Origin: Auricularia sp. M13
Taxonomy: Eukaryota > Basidiomycota > Agaricomycetes > Auriculariales > Auriculariaceae
Length of the DNA: 64,000 bases
Reading direction: 5' to 3'
Assembly (NCBI GenBank): GCA_037042915.1
Contig: CM073194.1
Span: 2,604,001-2,668,000 of the forward strand
In this document: piece after piece, positions 32,804 through 44,400 of the stretch
Position numbering within the stretch: the first letter of the stretch is position 1
Layout of the letters: each line of letters starts with the position of its first letter
Notes under the pieces: generated by a model
What the model was told of the DNA's origin: nothing
The model's input: only the letters and a program-made list of their open reading frames with translations
Database searches by the model: none
Program-made: the position numbers and the translations under genes

Positions 32804-33410
32804 TGTACAGTGATACAATAGATCTGCCGCCGGATGGACCGGGAGAGCTTGGAACGGACCGCGCTGAACGACATGAAGATCGTCCAAACCAATGGCGGGT
32901 CGCTCGCAATCGGCGCCCCGAGCGACTTTGGACTGCGTCGGTATTTCCTTCCACTGTTTCGCCGAACGCTCTCAATATCAAAACACTTATATGACGCATG
33001 TTGTTCGTGGATTCTTCGCTCGAGCGTGTTGCTTCGTTCGCCGGACCGCAAGCTCGAGTGCGCCCGACGTTCCGGACCTCGCCCACACGCCGTCTTCGCA
33101 TACAAGGTTCAGCAATGTACCGTTGCCCGTCCAATACAGGTTTTCGGCGGAATGACCATTCTTCGCGGTGATGTAACTTGAAGGCCGACTAGTGCTGAAA
33201 GTAGGACAATCCGCGGCTTTGCTGGCCCATCGACAACGCAGTTCCATCACAACCTGAGGTCCCAAGTCCCTTGTGACGAATGCTTATATTGCCATGCTCT
33301 GTAACCGTAAGCTGTTCAGGTGGGTACATCCATGAGCTCTTCGCATGTGTATACAGTCGGCTGTTGTCGGCCGGACACTATCACAACGGGAGCGTGCAGG
33401 CGGGCGAGTA

Positions 33411-33475
33411 AGCAGATGATGAGTGCGGCAGCTTGAGGAGCGTTTGGTGGAGCGACGTCCAGAGGTATTTATATA
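33411..33475 (-). promoter_or_regulatory. TATA + CTCATCATCTGCT module 2
   Basis: TATATAAATA (33475-33466), then ACTCATCATCTGCT ending at 33411. A short ORF beginning MRRAHGC lies about 65 nt further on and has no recognisable product. Confidence 0.55.
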
Positions 33476-34209
33476 GCTGCAGCGCGTCCGCTGGCGGGTC
33501 GGGCCGCGGACTGAACACGCGAGCTGAGACGACGAGCACGACGAATTCTCGCTCGAATGAGTAAGGATCGCAAAGAAAAGGGAGCACCGCTCAATCCACA
33601 TCTGCGGAAGAGCTCATTTTTGTATCTCGGCGCGCGGTTCGACATGCGATACCGCCACGCCTCTCAGGAGCGCGCTTCATCGCCTCTGCTTTCGCCCACC
33701 GTGCCATTTTGTCCAGATACACACACGCCTCGGCGAGGTGAGGCCGGTGCTCGGTTTCGCTCAGGGAATCATTGTGTCTTGTTCGACGAAACCGGAAACA
33801 GATGATAAGTACAGCAGCTGCGACTCGGCTCGACCGCACTCCGCCTGAATGAGGTCGACACCTCTTCATATCGAATCTGGTGGCATACGTATCCGAGATG
33901 CGAGCGTGTACATTGCTTTCCATCTGCAGAGCCAAACTCGACAGCCTGAGGGCTCCTCCAGATATCGGAATTCAACGCTGGACGGCGATAAAGCAGACGA
34001 AGAGGGCAACCTTGTGCCTGGAACGAGGGCGGATTATTAGTATGGTCCGCCATAACAATAGGTAGTTCGGCGATTCCTGGGATCCACAAGCTGGAACGCG
34101 AGTGTGCAACCTCATCCATCCTGGCAGTGCGTGAGCGAATATTTTGCGTGTAGAACACGGCGATATAGCGTATGACGACGAGAGGTATACGGCAGTATGT
34201 CTAGGGTAT

Positions 34210-34290
34210 AGCAGACGATGAGAGCGACAGTGAGCGGGCTGGTTGTTGACATTTCGAGCGATGCAGAAACATTCTCTGCCCATTTATACC
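34210..34290 (-). promoter_or_regulatory. TATA + CTCATCGTCTGCT module 3
   Basis: GGTATAAATGG (about 34290-34281) and CTCATCGTCTGCT (34222-34210), one base different from the other modules. Confidence 0.45.
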
Positions 34291-34472
34291 GCTGCAGAAC
34301 GGCGTTCGCTATCCGGTCCGGTGTCTTCGCATGGACAGCAGGAGAGAGCTGAGATGACGACTCGGAACAGCCGCTTGCCATCCACGAAGACGATTCGCTG
34401 CAAACAGCGCTGGACTGACAACCGATCAATCACACACACAAGCTGACGTTACCTGCACTGGTTCCGCTCAGT

Positions 34473-35350
34473 ATGCTCAATCTGCGTTACCAGATCATCG
34501 CGCGCACACGCAGAACATCATTCGATAACCACTATATTTTGCTTTTCAACAGTGCAGCGCATATGGGAAGGCGAGGGGCGGATGAGGATCGTGGAAAGCG
34601 CGCAGACAGCGTACGCGAGGCAGCGAGTGACCACGCGCGCGACGGATCGGCCGACACTGCAGCGGTGTGGCGTCGCATCGCGCGCGTAGAAAGGGGATGT
34701 GCAAGACGCCGGAACCGCCCAGCGCGAGCTGCGCTACGCGTACGAGAAATGAGCAGCACAGCCCGCGCATACACATTCGCGAGTGACGCGCGCGGTAGTG
34801 CTGGGAAGGGCGCGGTAGGATTGGAGAACGGTGGGCCGAAAGACGAAACGGTGCCTTTGCGCGCAATGGTCCGGCAGGCGGCACACGAAGAGAAGAGCAG
34901 AGCGCGCGCCGCGTTCATTGCTTTACGGAGAAAGCGGCGCCCGAGATGCGGTTGGTCGTGGACGCAGCGCAAGACGCTGGACGAGCATGAGGAACGGCCA
35001 AGTACGGGACGTCAGAGTTGGTGCGCGCAGCGAACCGGCGCGCCGACAAGCGAAAAGCGAGGCTTAGCGCATGGAGATATTGAGCAGCGCGTGCAAGGAA
35101 CGTTGCGGCGTGGCAGGAACAGCATGGGCAGGCGCAGGCGCCAACAGCCAACGAGCGCAGCGGCGCGGCACGCGAGCAGAGAGCCGCGCAGCGGCATGGC
35201 ACGCACGAGTAGCGAGCAGCGCGCTCGCATCGAGCAGAGCACTAGACACGGAGGGGAAAATGCGACGAGCAGCCGGAAGTTTGGGTAAGAGATACGTGGA
35301 ATGCAGGGCCTGCGGACGTAATGCGGGTCATATGCGATGAGCCAGATGCG
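34473..35350. other. GC-rich stretch with stop-poor frames, no gene called
   Basis: A 271-codon plus-strand frame (34473-35288) and overlapping minus-strand frames are open here, but composition is Arg/Ala/Ser-rich on both strands and no domain or splice structure is seen. Confidence 0.4.
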
Positions 35351-37040
35351 GCTCGTCGTCCAGGCGCAGTCTGCGATGTGATCGGTAGCCCATAGATTAG
35401 GACGCAGGGGATATCGAGTAGGACGAGTTCTGCAGTCGCTCACGCGCGCGGACGCGCGCAGAGGTGACGCATGGGGCGCAATCGAGCGGAAGGCGGGACG
35501 AACGGAGCAGAGCAGATAAGAGGAAGGAGAACACGCACCGCAGCCTGGTCCAGAGCTACTTCTTCTACGCCACATGGGCGCGCTCAGAAGGTCCCAGTCA
35601 GCGTGCTCTTGCACAGCATGGCAGAAGCGTTCGCCTCCTTGTCGCCATCGCAGTTGCTGCGGGTGCGCGTCAGCTAGTCAGGAACAGCAGCACGCACAGC
35701 GTCCGAGAAAGAAGAGTCTGTGCCCCCGCCAGGCACTTACAAACGCAAAATTCAAAGAAGCATGCCCAACTAGACGTTGGGGACCCAGCTGGGCGTTTGA
35801 CGCTATTCTGATCTTGTGCGCGCAAGTCGTGTCCTACGATCTCGACGCCGCAGTTATACTCGCGCCTCGAGACGCCCGCGAGCACGGCAGATAACCAGGT
35901 CTTGCCATAGCGGGTGCGCGAGTCTTGCAAGTTGGACAGCGCGTCAGGGCGAGCAGTTGCGTATAAGACGAACAACACGACATACCCTTACGCCTCTACG
36001 TCTGCGAGCTCGAAGTAGCAGTCCAAGGGTCGTGAAGGAGGTTGATTTCTGACGCCAAGCTCAGCGCGAGCTCCCATGGCCTGCTTGTGCGGGTTAGCTC
36101 ATCGTGGGCATGGACTCATGGGCAAGCGCGAAATTACAGCAGAAGCGCAAGGACGAGCTCGTATGAGCACGGCTTTGCAGCACAAGTCAATTTTATATGC
36201 TTGAGCTGCCGCGCGCACGGATTAGAAGTGAGTTGCGCGCGCGAGCAGACCGTCCGTGGCGGTAGCGCGCGATGCGCAAGTAGAATCTCGAGGCGGGACG
36301 GCGTCGATAGCCTCGCACGGACGCGTCGTTGCGGGTGTAAAAAAATAAAGCTCGTGTCGGCCAGAGAATCATATGTGCACGGCGTGTGGTCGTGAACATG
36401 ATGTGAGCGGGACGAGGAAGAGCGTCGGAGCGCGCTACGAACTCCGCAACTTGACCAGAGCCCACTCCGTTCACCGTTCACCACACCCAGCCAGTTTCAA
36501 CATCACACCGGGCCCGCGCGCGTCCTTCTGGTAGTTCTCTGATCTTTAACGGTGTTTTATACGGCGCGACCTGCATATGGGCTGGCGAGACCGATTTTTT
36601 TGCACCTTGAACCGGTTTTCTTGAGCTTTCCGCGCGCGTTCTCTTCTTGACCTGCTGCTAGCGAGGACCCTATTGGATGGCGTCGCGAGTGCTGCGCTCA
36701 TGTGCCTTTCCATACTTGGCATATTTCAACCATGCATAGCCTTGTGGTCCGGGGCGCTCTCCTGCTCGCGACTCCTGACCCGAGCTACAGTAGACGGCGG
36801 CGATGATTCTCCTCACTGCGCGCCATTCTTCACAGGGCTTGATATCTCTTTGCCCGGATTCAAGTGGTCGCGAAGTTTGTGCACGATTTGTCAAAGAGCT
36901 AGCCAAAGTCGCCGCGCAACGCGCCAGGCTGTTGACTATAATTCTCTAACGCCGTCTCCAAGTCTCCTTGTCTCGCCACCTTCCATACGGCCGCGGATGC
37001 GCTTCCTGCACGCCTTATTGGTCTAGGTGGACGTGCGTGT
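35351..37040. other. Intergenic stretch without a recognised gene
   Basis: No coding pattern. Contains the reverse copy of TCTGGTCAAGTTGCGGAG at 36442-36466. Confidence 0.4.
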
Positions 37041-37052
37041 GCGGCGGGGCAT

Positions 37053-37120
37053 AGCAGATGATGAGGGCGCGTATGGCGATCTTTTCTGTATACTATGCGT
37101 TCGCAGCTTGCCTTTATACT
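37053..37120 (-). promoter_or_regulatory. TATA + CTCATCATCTGCT module 4
   Basis: AGTATAAAGG (37120-37111) then CTCATCATCTGCT (37065-37053), immediately followed by an ATG in a nine-codon ORF. Confidence 0.55.
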
Positions 37121-37747
37121 GTCTGGATCTGAACAGGCAGATCCCGCAACCCGCCGGATGACGCGCCGCGAAAAAACTGACAGGAGGTGCAACTTGCTCC
37201 GTCTGCTCGACGCCAATACGACAATGCGAGATCGGCGGAGGTGAGATGATAGACAAAGACAGCTTCATATCTGAATGCTACGGTAACGGTACCGCTGTCC
37301 AGGCAGACTCCGAGACCGCTCTTGGAACAACGAGCTACCCTTCTTCTCGAGCGTTCCAGCCTCGCGCTTGCATTCATCCGTTTCCCGGGCTACACTGGAG
37401 CGAATCGGACGGCATCCCTATGCACAGCGGCCATTCCTCCGTAGCGCAGCTTGACGGGCACACAACCGCCATCTGGTGAGACTCGGAGCTCGTCCAGCAG
37501 AATTCGCGTTTCTCGCGCATGGGTCAAGCCTGTTCCTCAGATTCGAGTGAGCTGGAAGAAACCATCACAAACGTCCACGAGGCCTGTCGAACACAACTGC
37601 TCGCAGGAACTTATGAACTTTATTCCATCGTATAAGGGACACAGCGCTCCGAGTTGACCGCCAGCGGCGGCGAGATTGTTGCCGGCTCGGGGAACGCTCG
37701 CCGTCGTCTTATTAATAACACGTATTCTTCAAGCTGTTGGAGCATGT

Positions 37748-37806
37748 ATCAGATGATGAGTGCGGTTGGCAATCTTTCTGACGCATCTAAGGTCGTGTTT
37801 GTATAA
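37748..37806 (-). promoter_or_regulatory. TATA + CTCATCATCTGAT module 5
   Basis: GTTATACAA (around 37806) and CTCATCATCTGAT (37760-37748), with an ATG eight bases later that opens a short frame. Confidence 0.45.
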
Positions 37807-38229
37807 CGCACACTCGGAGCCTGCGTTCCTCTTCATCATCTCTCCTCTCCGGGCCATCTCCATGACGATCGATTTCCAGTGTGCGATAGGGACGATGATT
37901 TCGCAGGCGGGAGAGCGGCGGAATTGGGAGAGGAGCGACTGACGGTAGCGCTCGATTGATTGCGAGGTCGAACTTTGCGCGCTGTGGATCGTGTAGGTGC
38001 AAGAAAGTCAGAGCCCTACGAGCAAGTCGAGCGCCCAGTGGTGAGCGGGAGGCTTCAGGTAGACACCGTCGAAGATTGAACTTGAAGGTAGTCATGGGTA
38101 CACAGCAGCAGCTGTCAGTGGTGGGCTGACACAGACACCGATGGGAGTAGCAGGACAAGCACGGGGATTCATTGCGAGTCGGCATAGTCAGTGCCCCCCA
38201 ATCCGAATGCTCTTCTCCTCGCCTTTTCG

Positions 38230-38440
38230 AATATAAAGCCAGCCCTGCAGCTCAGAGACGAATCCCACAACCGACACACTCACAGCCTCATCATCCCATC
38301 CCACACCCCACTCACAGACTCCCATGTCCGCCTTACCACACAGCGCCGAGTTCAGTTACAGTCTCACTCGAGTCCGCCCTCACCATCTGCCAGTGCTCCA
38401 CCGCACCACAACACCCGCGTCACAGAGAACACCACCATAA
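38230..38440 (+). CDS. Possible 38-codon ORF behind a TATA box
   Basis: AATATAAAG at 38230-38238 is followed by CTCATCATCCCATCCC (38288) and an ATG at 38324 that opens 38 codons (MSALPHSAEF..) to a TAA at 38438. The arrangement copies that of the minus-strand modules nearby. The peptide has no recognisable feature and may not be made. Confidence 0.25.
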
Positions 38441-38579
38441 CCTGCAGCCTTGTCTCTGCTGCACACTCATCAGGCATAGCGAACTGTTCTGCGATTCAAC
38501 GGTGGAACAGCGCTGCGAGGAGTTGGGAACCCTTAGACTGTCTTTGTGGTTTGCAATTTTGCGGTTGGAGAAGGACGGG

Positions 38580-39560
38580 CGGCCGCACTGATTTGTGAAT
38601 GACGGGGGGCATTCAGCCCGATTTGCGAACGACGGGCGAGGATGAGGACGGTGACGCGTGTTCAAGCGTCTGATGTACAGACCGCCGGCGGAGCACAAGT
38701 TCTGCGGTCGAGAAGGGTCGGCATAAATGGGCGACGATGAGCGTGACGCGCGACAGTAGCCTGACAAACGTGCCCTGCTAAGAGTTGAGAACCCTTAGTT
38801 AGCTATAAACTGTGTTCGTGGTCTGCGATTTGTGAATGACGACCGTGACGATTTTTTGAATGACCGGCGATCGCGACGATTTGTGAATGTTGGGAAGTCA
38901 CGACGATTCGGGAGGGGGAGTCGGGCGCTGGTGGAAGGATTCAGATGAGGCTGGTGACTGCGTAGCGCGGACGCAAGTCCCATCCGTACAGTACGGCGGC
39001 GGAGCACAAGGTCGGTGGATCCATAAACGAGGAGGAACTCAACCCCAGTGGGAGAGGAGCGGGCGGTTATGAAGCTGTAGCTGCGCATGTATAGTACGCC
39101 AGCGGAGCACAAGGTCGGCGGTCGAGATGGGTGGGTTAAGTGAGCGACCAGACGGATAAGATGGGCATGGAGCCCGCAGAAGGACGGGGCAGAATGCGGG
39201 CCGTGAAAGTCGGAGCACAACAAGCGAGTGGAGCAGGCGTAGCGGGCTTTGCGGAGCGAGGATCGAGCGACGTCCATGTATACTGTAAGTAGCCGCCGAC
39301 GACAAAATTCGATCTGTGTAAAATGAATCAGAGCACCACAGCCAGCAGAGAACAAGCCAGACGTTGAGGCGGAGCACAAACAAGTTCGGCGGTCAAGCGG
39401 GGAAAAATCCTTCGAGTCTAGTTCCACGGAAGGCGCAGGCTGTGATAAAGTGCGACGCGAGCTGTGGCTGCACACGTCCAGTACGCTGGCGGGGCACAAG
39501 CTCGGTGGTCAGGAGGTGCACATGGTTTACGGGCGATGATGGACATGATGGGCATGGGGC
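38580..39560. repeat. Tandem, diverged promoter-like repeats
   Basis: GCGGAGCACAAG(N)TCGGCGGTC or close variants occur at about 38689, 39000, 39103, 39370 and 39490, usually preceded by GTACAGTACG(C/G)C. CGATTTGTGAATGACG-like units cluster at 38590-38890. GAGCGACGTCCATGTATACTGTAAGTAG (39266) resembles the TATA-bearing segment at 39690-39715. Spacing of ~120-400 bp indicates serial local duplication. Long minus-strand frames across it reflect the repeats. Confidence 0.6.
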
Positions 39561-39704
39561 ATGCAGGTTGCAGAACGACGCGGGCCGTTAATCGTATAAT
39601 TGCCTGCTATTCGCAAGAAAGTCAGAGCGCAACAGCGAATTGAGCAATGAGCGAAAGGCATTGCGAGGTCCGAGCAAGGTTCGAGCGACGTTCTGGTACA
39701 GTAT

Positions 39705-40128
39705 AAATAGCCGCCGTTGACAAAGAAAGTCGCAGTTAACTCGAAGCACAAGCAAAAGAGGTACACGAGCGACGGCCATGCGACGAGGTCGAGAAGCAGA
39801 CGGGAGTCGAAGGACAAGCAGCGGAGCGGGATTTGTTCGGGAATCGGCCACAACGTCGGAGATCCGGACAAAACCGACCAACCAAACCAACCAAGCCAGC
39901 CAACAATCAAATATTGTCGAGAAATATCTCGGTCCCATACGCTTTAGTCTTAAAAATTTATCAGATGCTTCCTATAGAGTCAAGACACTCGTCCTATGCG
40001 AATTGTCGAGAGCACGGACTCTCGCGGAGGCAAAACGGAAGCTGGACCGAGCTCGGACTCATGCGCACCGAGCACTCAAAAGTCTTGTGGAGGGTACGAA
40101 TGAAAAGTTGGCAAAGACTTCAGTTTAA
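39705..40128 (+). CDS. Hypothetical helical protein, 116 codons, behind a TATA box
   Basis: TATAAATAG at 39704-39712 lies 65 bases before an ATG at 39778 whose frame runs 116 codons to 40128. The N-terminal third is Arg/Ser/Thr/Gln-rich (TKPTNQTNQASQQS, encoded by the CCAA-repeat stretch). The rest is a predicted charged helix (ELSRARTLAEAKRKLDRARTHAHRALKSL). No family recognised. Promoter position and a helix-friendly tail favour a real small gene; the repeat in its head argues for caution. Confidence 0.3.
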
Positions 40129-41416
40129 CAAGAGAGTTATTTTGTGGAGAGAAACTTGGTTCACATAGTAATTCGCCGAAGATTGCCAAAGAAATTTCGA
40201 CGCCTTTTTTACGATCTGCTTGAAGTCCAATAACAGTAACAGGCAGGGTGTTCAATGCAATTGAGCTACATGGCAGTTGAAAGCAGCGCTAGATATCCAC
40301 ATGAATGATAAATACATGTTGGCGACAGCGGAGAGGAATCAGTGGGGGACCTGAGCAGTGAGCAGCTCACCAACGACAAGACAATTTGCCACGCAGCAGG
40401 GCCGCACGCGGCGGACATGATCTGAGCCATGGATAGCCTGAGGCCTTTCCATGCCATCATTTTCGCCGGGCTCGACTCCCAACGGCGTTGTTGATACATC
40501 CCGCATGTATAGGTACTGCAAGGTGCCGGAACGACTCGAGACGCGTTGTCTCGGGTTCTGCTTACATGAGTAAGGCAACCCGGTCCCGAGTGTCGCTGAG
40601 CGTCGAGGAACATGTGAAATTTCGAGCGCGTTGGGGCAGGTCGCCGTCGGCTAGCCTGTGAGATGAAGCACACACAAAATTCACTAGCGCGTCACGGACG
40701 GGGAAGTTAAACAGTCAGACACTATTTCTATGATTGCGAAGGGAAGCATAGGGTAATGGTTGATTATGGGCTGGGCATGGGCTGGGGCATGTGGGGAATC
40801 GGACGATGCTGATTTACGGCCGTGCGTACATGCGAGGGGTACGCAACTGAATAAAACAAGGGCAGAGCGGCGGTCACAGCCCTCAAAAAAGAGTGAAGGG
40901 ACGGAGCAGTGTCACGCGCACAGCGGGCGGCCAGCAATGCGGCAGGCCAAGGCTGCCTGCTGCTGGCCGTCCCGTGGCACTCAGCCAAGGGCAGAAAAAG
41001 TCGTGATAGCCATGGCTGCGCGTCCGTGGACACTGGTAGTGTCGCGGCGGCGGCGGCAGCGACGGCGGCGGCGGCGACAAGGGCGGTGTTGGACACGACG
41101 GCGACGACGACGAAAAATGTGGGGAAAAGAAGGCCCGGGGTCGCCGCAAATTTCCGGCCGGCGACGACAGCGACACGGAGCCGCCGGAGCGTTCGCAGCT
41201 CGGCCGAAACGTCGGGCACTGTGATCCGTCTGAACCGACCTTGGTTGGTTGGCTTGGTTGGTTTGGTTGGTTGGTTTTGTCTGCAACTCATACGTTCTCG
41301 AATCGGGATAGTCTGACGGCGATCCCGGTGTTGGCCGATCCCGTTCCTCCTCATCCTCCGTGACGACTTTTAACGACCAAGACCACCAACCCAATACAGT
41401 CGTTACGCAACCCACG
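40129..41416. other. Intergenic stretch upstream of the glycosyltransferase
   Basis: Includes a (GGC/GAC)n trinucleotide run (41041-41125) and, at 41236-41281, a CCAA-type repeat that is inverted relative to 39868-39905. No gene recognised. A 135-codon minus-strand frame (40266-40673) has no recognisable features. Confidence 0.4.
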
Positions 41417-44400
41417 ATGCACACCCCACATCTACGCGCTGCGCTGGCGGCGGTGATCGCGCTCGTGCTCGTGCTCAACGTCGCGTTCTGGGCGCCGGCC
41501 GCGCGCCCGTCGTTCAGCCTCGGCATGCCCTGGACGTCCAAATCCAACACAGCAGCGCCGGACGCGGACGACGACGGGAGAATCGTGATCAGCATGGTGA
41601 TGTTCGGGCGGGCGAGCGCGGAGGAGGGGCAGCATATGGTCAAGAGCATCCTCATGCGCGCCTCCGCGCCCGTCCAGCTCCACATCCTCTGCTCCCACGA
41701 CGCCGTGCCCGTCCTCCAGTGCGTCCTCCGCCAGCTAATTGACTAATACTAACCTTGGCGTGCAGAAGAAGATTGGAGCTGGTGACGCGCCCGGTACACG
41801 ACGTCGAAGTCATCTTCTACCCGCTCACCGAGGCCGCCGTCGTCGCCCGCGGCGAGCGCGCAGGCATCGGCAACAAGCGGCACCACGCCGGCGTCGGTGC
41901 GTCCTTTGCTCGTCCCCGTGTTAAATCTATTCTTATCCCCTCTGCGCAGGCGGCCTAGCCAAGATGTTCATCCACGACCTGCTCCCGGTCGCGCGCACGC
42001 TCTACGTCGACACCGACGCGATGTTCCTCGTCGACCCGCTGCATCTCTGGCACGAGCTCCTCGCCATGTCGGACGACGCGCTCCTGGCGTTCCCGCACGC
42101 GGGCCCGCGCAGCGACGGCGGCGCCATCTGCACGTGCGTCATGGCGATGCACCTCGACCGCATGCGACAGGCGCCGTTCCTCGAGAGCACGAGCCGGCCG
42201 GAGACGCTGGGCAGGGCGCTGGGCGGGCGCGAGGTGTGGGAGCGTGCGGGGATTGACCCGGCCAGGCCGCCGTGGGGCGACCAGGGTGCGTTCCTTTCTT
42301 TCATCCATATCCATTCCTCCTGCCATCCTGTTCCTCTTCCTATCTGCACCGACCCACTCCCCCTCTCTCCTGCCCCGTCTATCCCACTCGCCTTTCTTGC
42401 GCCCGCTCATCTCCTCATGCGCCCGCTCATCTTCTCATGCTAACGCTCGCAACCCCACACAGGCCTGATCCACGCCCTCTGGCGCGCCCACCCCACACGC
42501 TTCGCGCGTCTCCCGCGGTCCTGGGACGTCTCGGCGTGCAAATACTACTACGGCGTCACGCTCGTCGGCGAGGACTTCCGCTCGCGCGAGCAGGAGCGCG
42601 CCAAGCACGTCAACCTCGGCGACGACGAGGCCGATATTGCGGAGCACGGCGTGCTGTTTCCTGGTATTGTGCATTTGTGAGTTGGTCTTGTTTGACGCAA
42701 AAGAGCGAGGGGTGGCGCAAGCGCGTAGGCCCAAGTTTCGCCCGCGTTAGCGTAGGCGTCCAAGACGCCATGGGCGCCGGCCTCGCGCGCAGCGCGGGCA
42801 TCACCTTCGCCAGACGCGCCTCGGTTGGCATAGGCGTCAGCTTCGCACGCGCCGGGCCGGACGCCAGGCATACCCGCGCCAGCGCGGACGTCGCTGGTCG
42901 AGCCATCAGCGGTGCCGGCGCTGGCGTGGGCAGCGGCGCGCTTGCATGGGCGTGGACGTCAGTCGTGCCCGTGCAAGTGTGGACGTCAGTTGTGCCCGCG
43001 CTAGCGTGGACGTCAGTCGTGCCCGAGCGAGCGTGGACGTCAGCCACGCCCACGCTGGCACATGCCTCGACCGCGCGCGCGCAAGCTTCTAGCGTTGACG
43101 CAGGCGCAAACACTGCCTGGCGCGGGCGCTAGCAGCCGCGCGGGTTGGAATATGCATCGACCGCGCGCGCAAGCCCGGTCCGCGGCTAGGCTGGACTGGC
43201 TGCCCGCGCTGGACTAGCCGCCCGCTACGCCTGCGCCGGCCAAGGCGCAAGCCTCGAGCGTCGACGTGAACACACGGCGCGCGTCCTGGTTGCGCTTTGG
43301 CGCTCCCGCCCACCCTTCCCCTCCCCTCCGCCCTCCCTCCCCTCCCCACACCCTCAAACACCGCACGCTAACGCCCATCCCCTCACAGCAACTGCCAGGG
43401 CGGCGAGAAGGAGGAGAACGTGTTCCGGAGCGGCGAGCTGCGCGCGCGGCCCGAGTGGGGCCCGCTGCTCGTGTACACCGCGCAGTACAAGTGGGTGTGG
43501 CTCAACCAGGGCGAGGGTGCGTGTTGCTTTCTTTTTCTTTGCTTTTCGTCCCTTGCGACTTCGGTTCGCGCTGCTCTTTCGCGTCCCGATCTGCTCCGCC
43601 GTTCTGCGCTGCTTTCCGTCCCGTCCGCCGTCACCTTCTCCACTGCTTCGCGTCTGCGTCCACCCACTTCCCCGTCTGCATCCCATCCTCTACGCCTCGC
43701 ACGTCCGCGCCTTCACCGCCCTTTCTTTCCATCCCCCTCGTCTGCCGCACGCCGTGCTCGACGCGTAGAACCCGCATCGCCGCGCGCGCTGCTCTGCTCT
43801 GCGTGTATAACGGGCAGCGTCGCGCGCGCTGCTCGGCTCTATGCGTATAACGAGCAGCGTCGCGTACACTGATACCGCTCTGCGCGTATAATGAGCAGCG
43901 TCGCGTGCACAGCTACTGCGCTCGCTGCTCTGCGGGCTGAACGAGTAGGCTCGCGCCCTCCGCTCATTTCATGACTGCCTCCCGTCCGCGTCCGCGTCCG
44001 CGCCCCCAGCGCGCACTTTCCATCCTTCCTCATCTAACCGCGCGTTGGCCCGTATAACGCCAGCGCGCTCACCATTTCCATTTTCGCCGCTCGCGCGCGC
44101 GTCCAGCCTCCAGCCGCGTCTTCCACCGGTTGTGCGCTATACGCGGCTTCAGACGCGCGCGCTCATGTGCGCGTACGACGCGTGCTCTGTCGCGCGCAGC
44201 GGCGCGGCAACTCCATCCTCCTGTTATCCTGTTCTTCCATTCACCACTGTCCTTCACCCTCGCCTCGCGTGAAGGCGGGCTCTGGTTCTTCGCGCGGCTG
44301 CCGTACCGTCGCGTCGTTCACTGTTCGCCTCGCGCGTCGCGAGCGCCGTACCGCTGCGCTGCTCGCGGTGCCGCGCGTTCTCGCCAACGGCGCCGGTTTT

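Noticed and set aside
34473-35288. 271-codon plus-strand ORF
   Set aside because: Composition is Arg/Ala/Ser/Glu noise, the opposite strand is equally open, and no promoter, splice or domain evidence supports it.
41241-41275. Simple-repeat microsatellite only
   Set aside because: The reversed partner at 39868-39905 shares interruptions with it, so it is more than an independent simple repeat; it was moved to findings.
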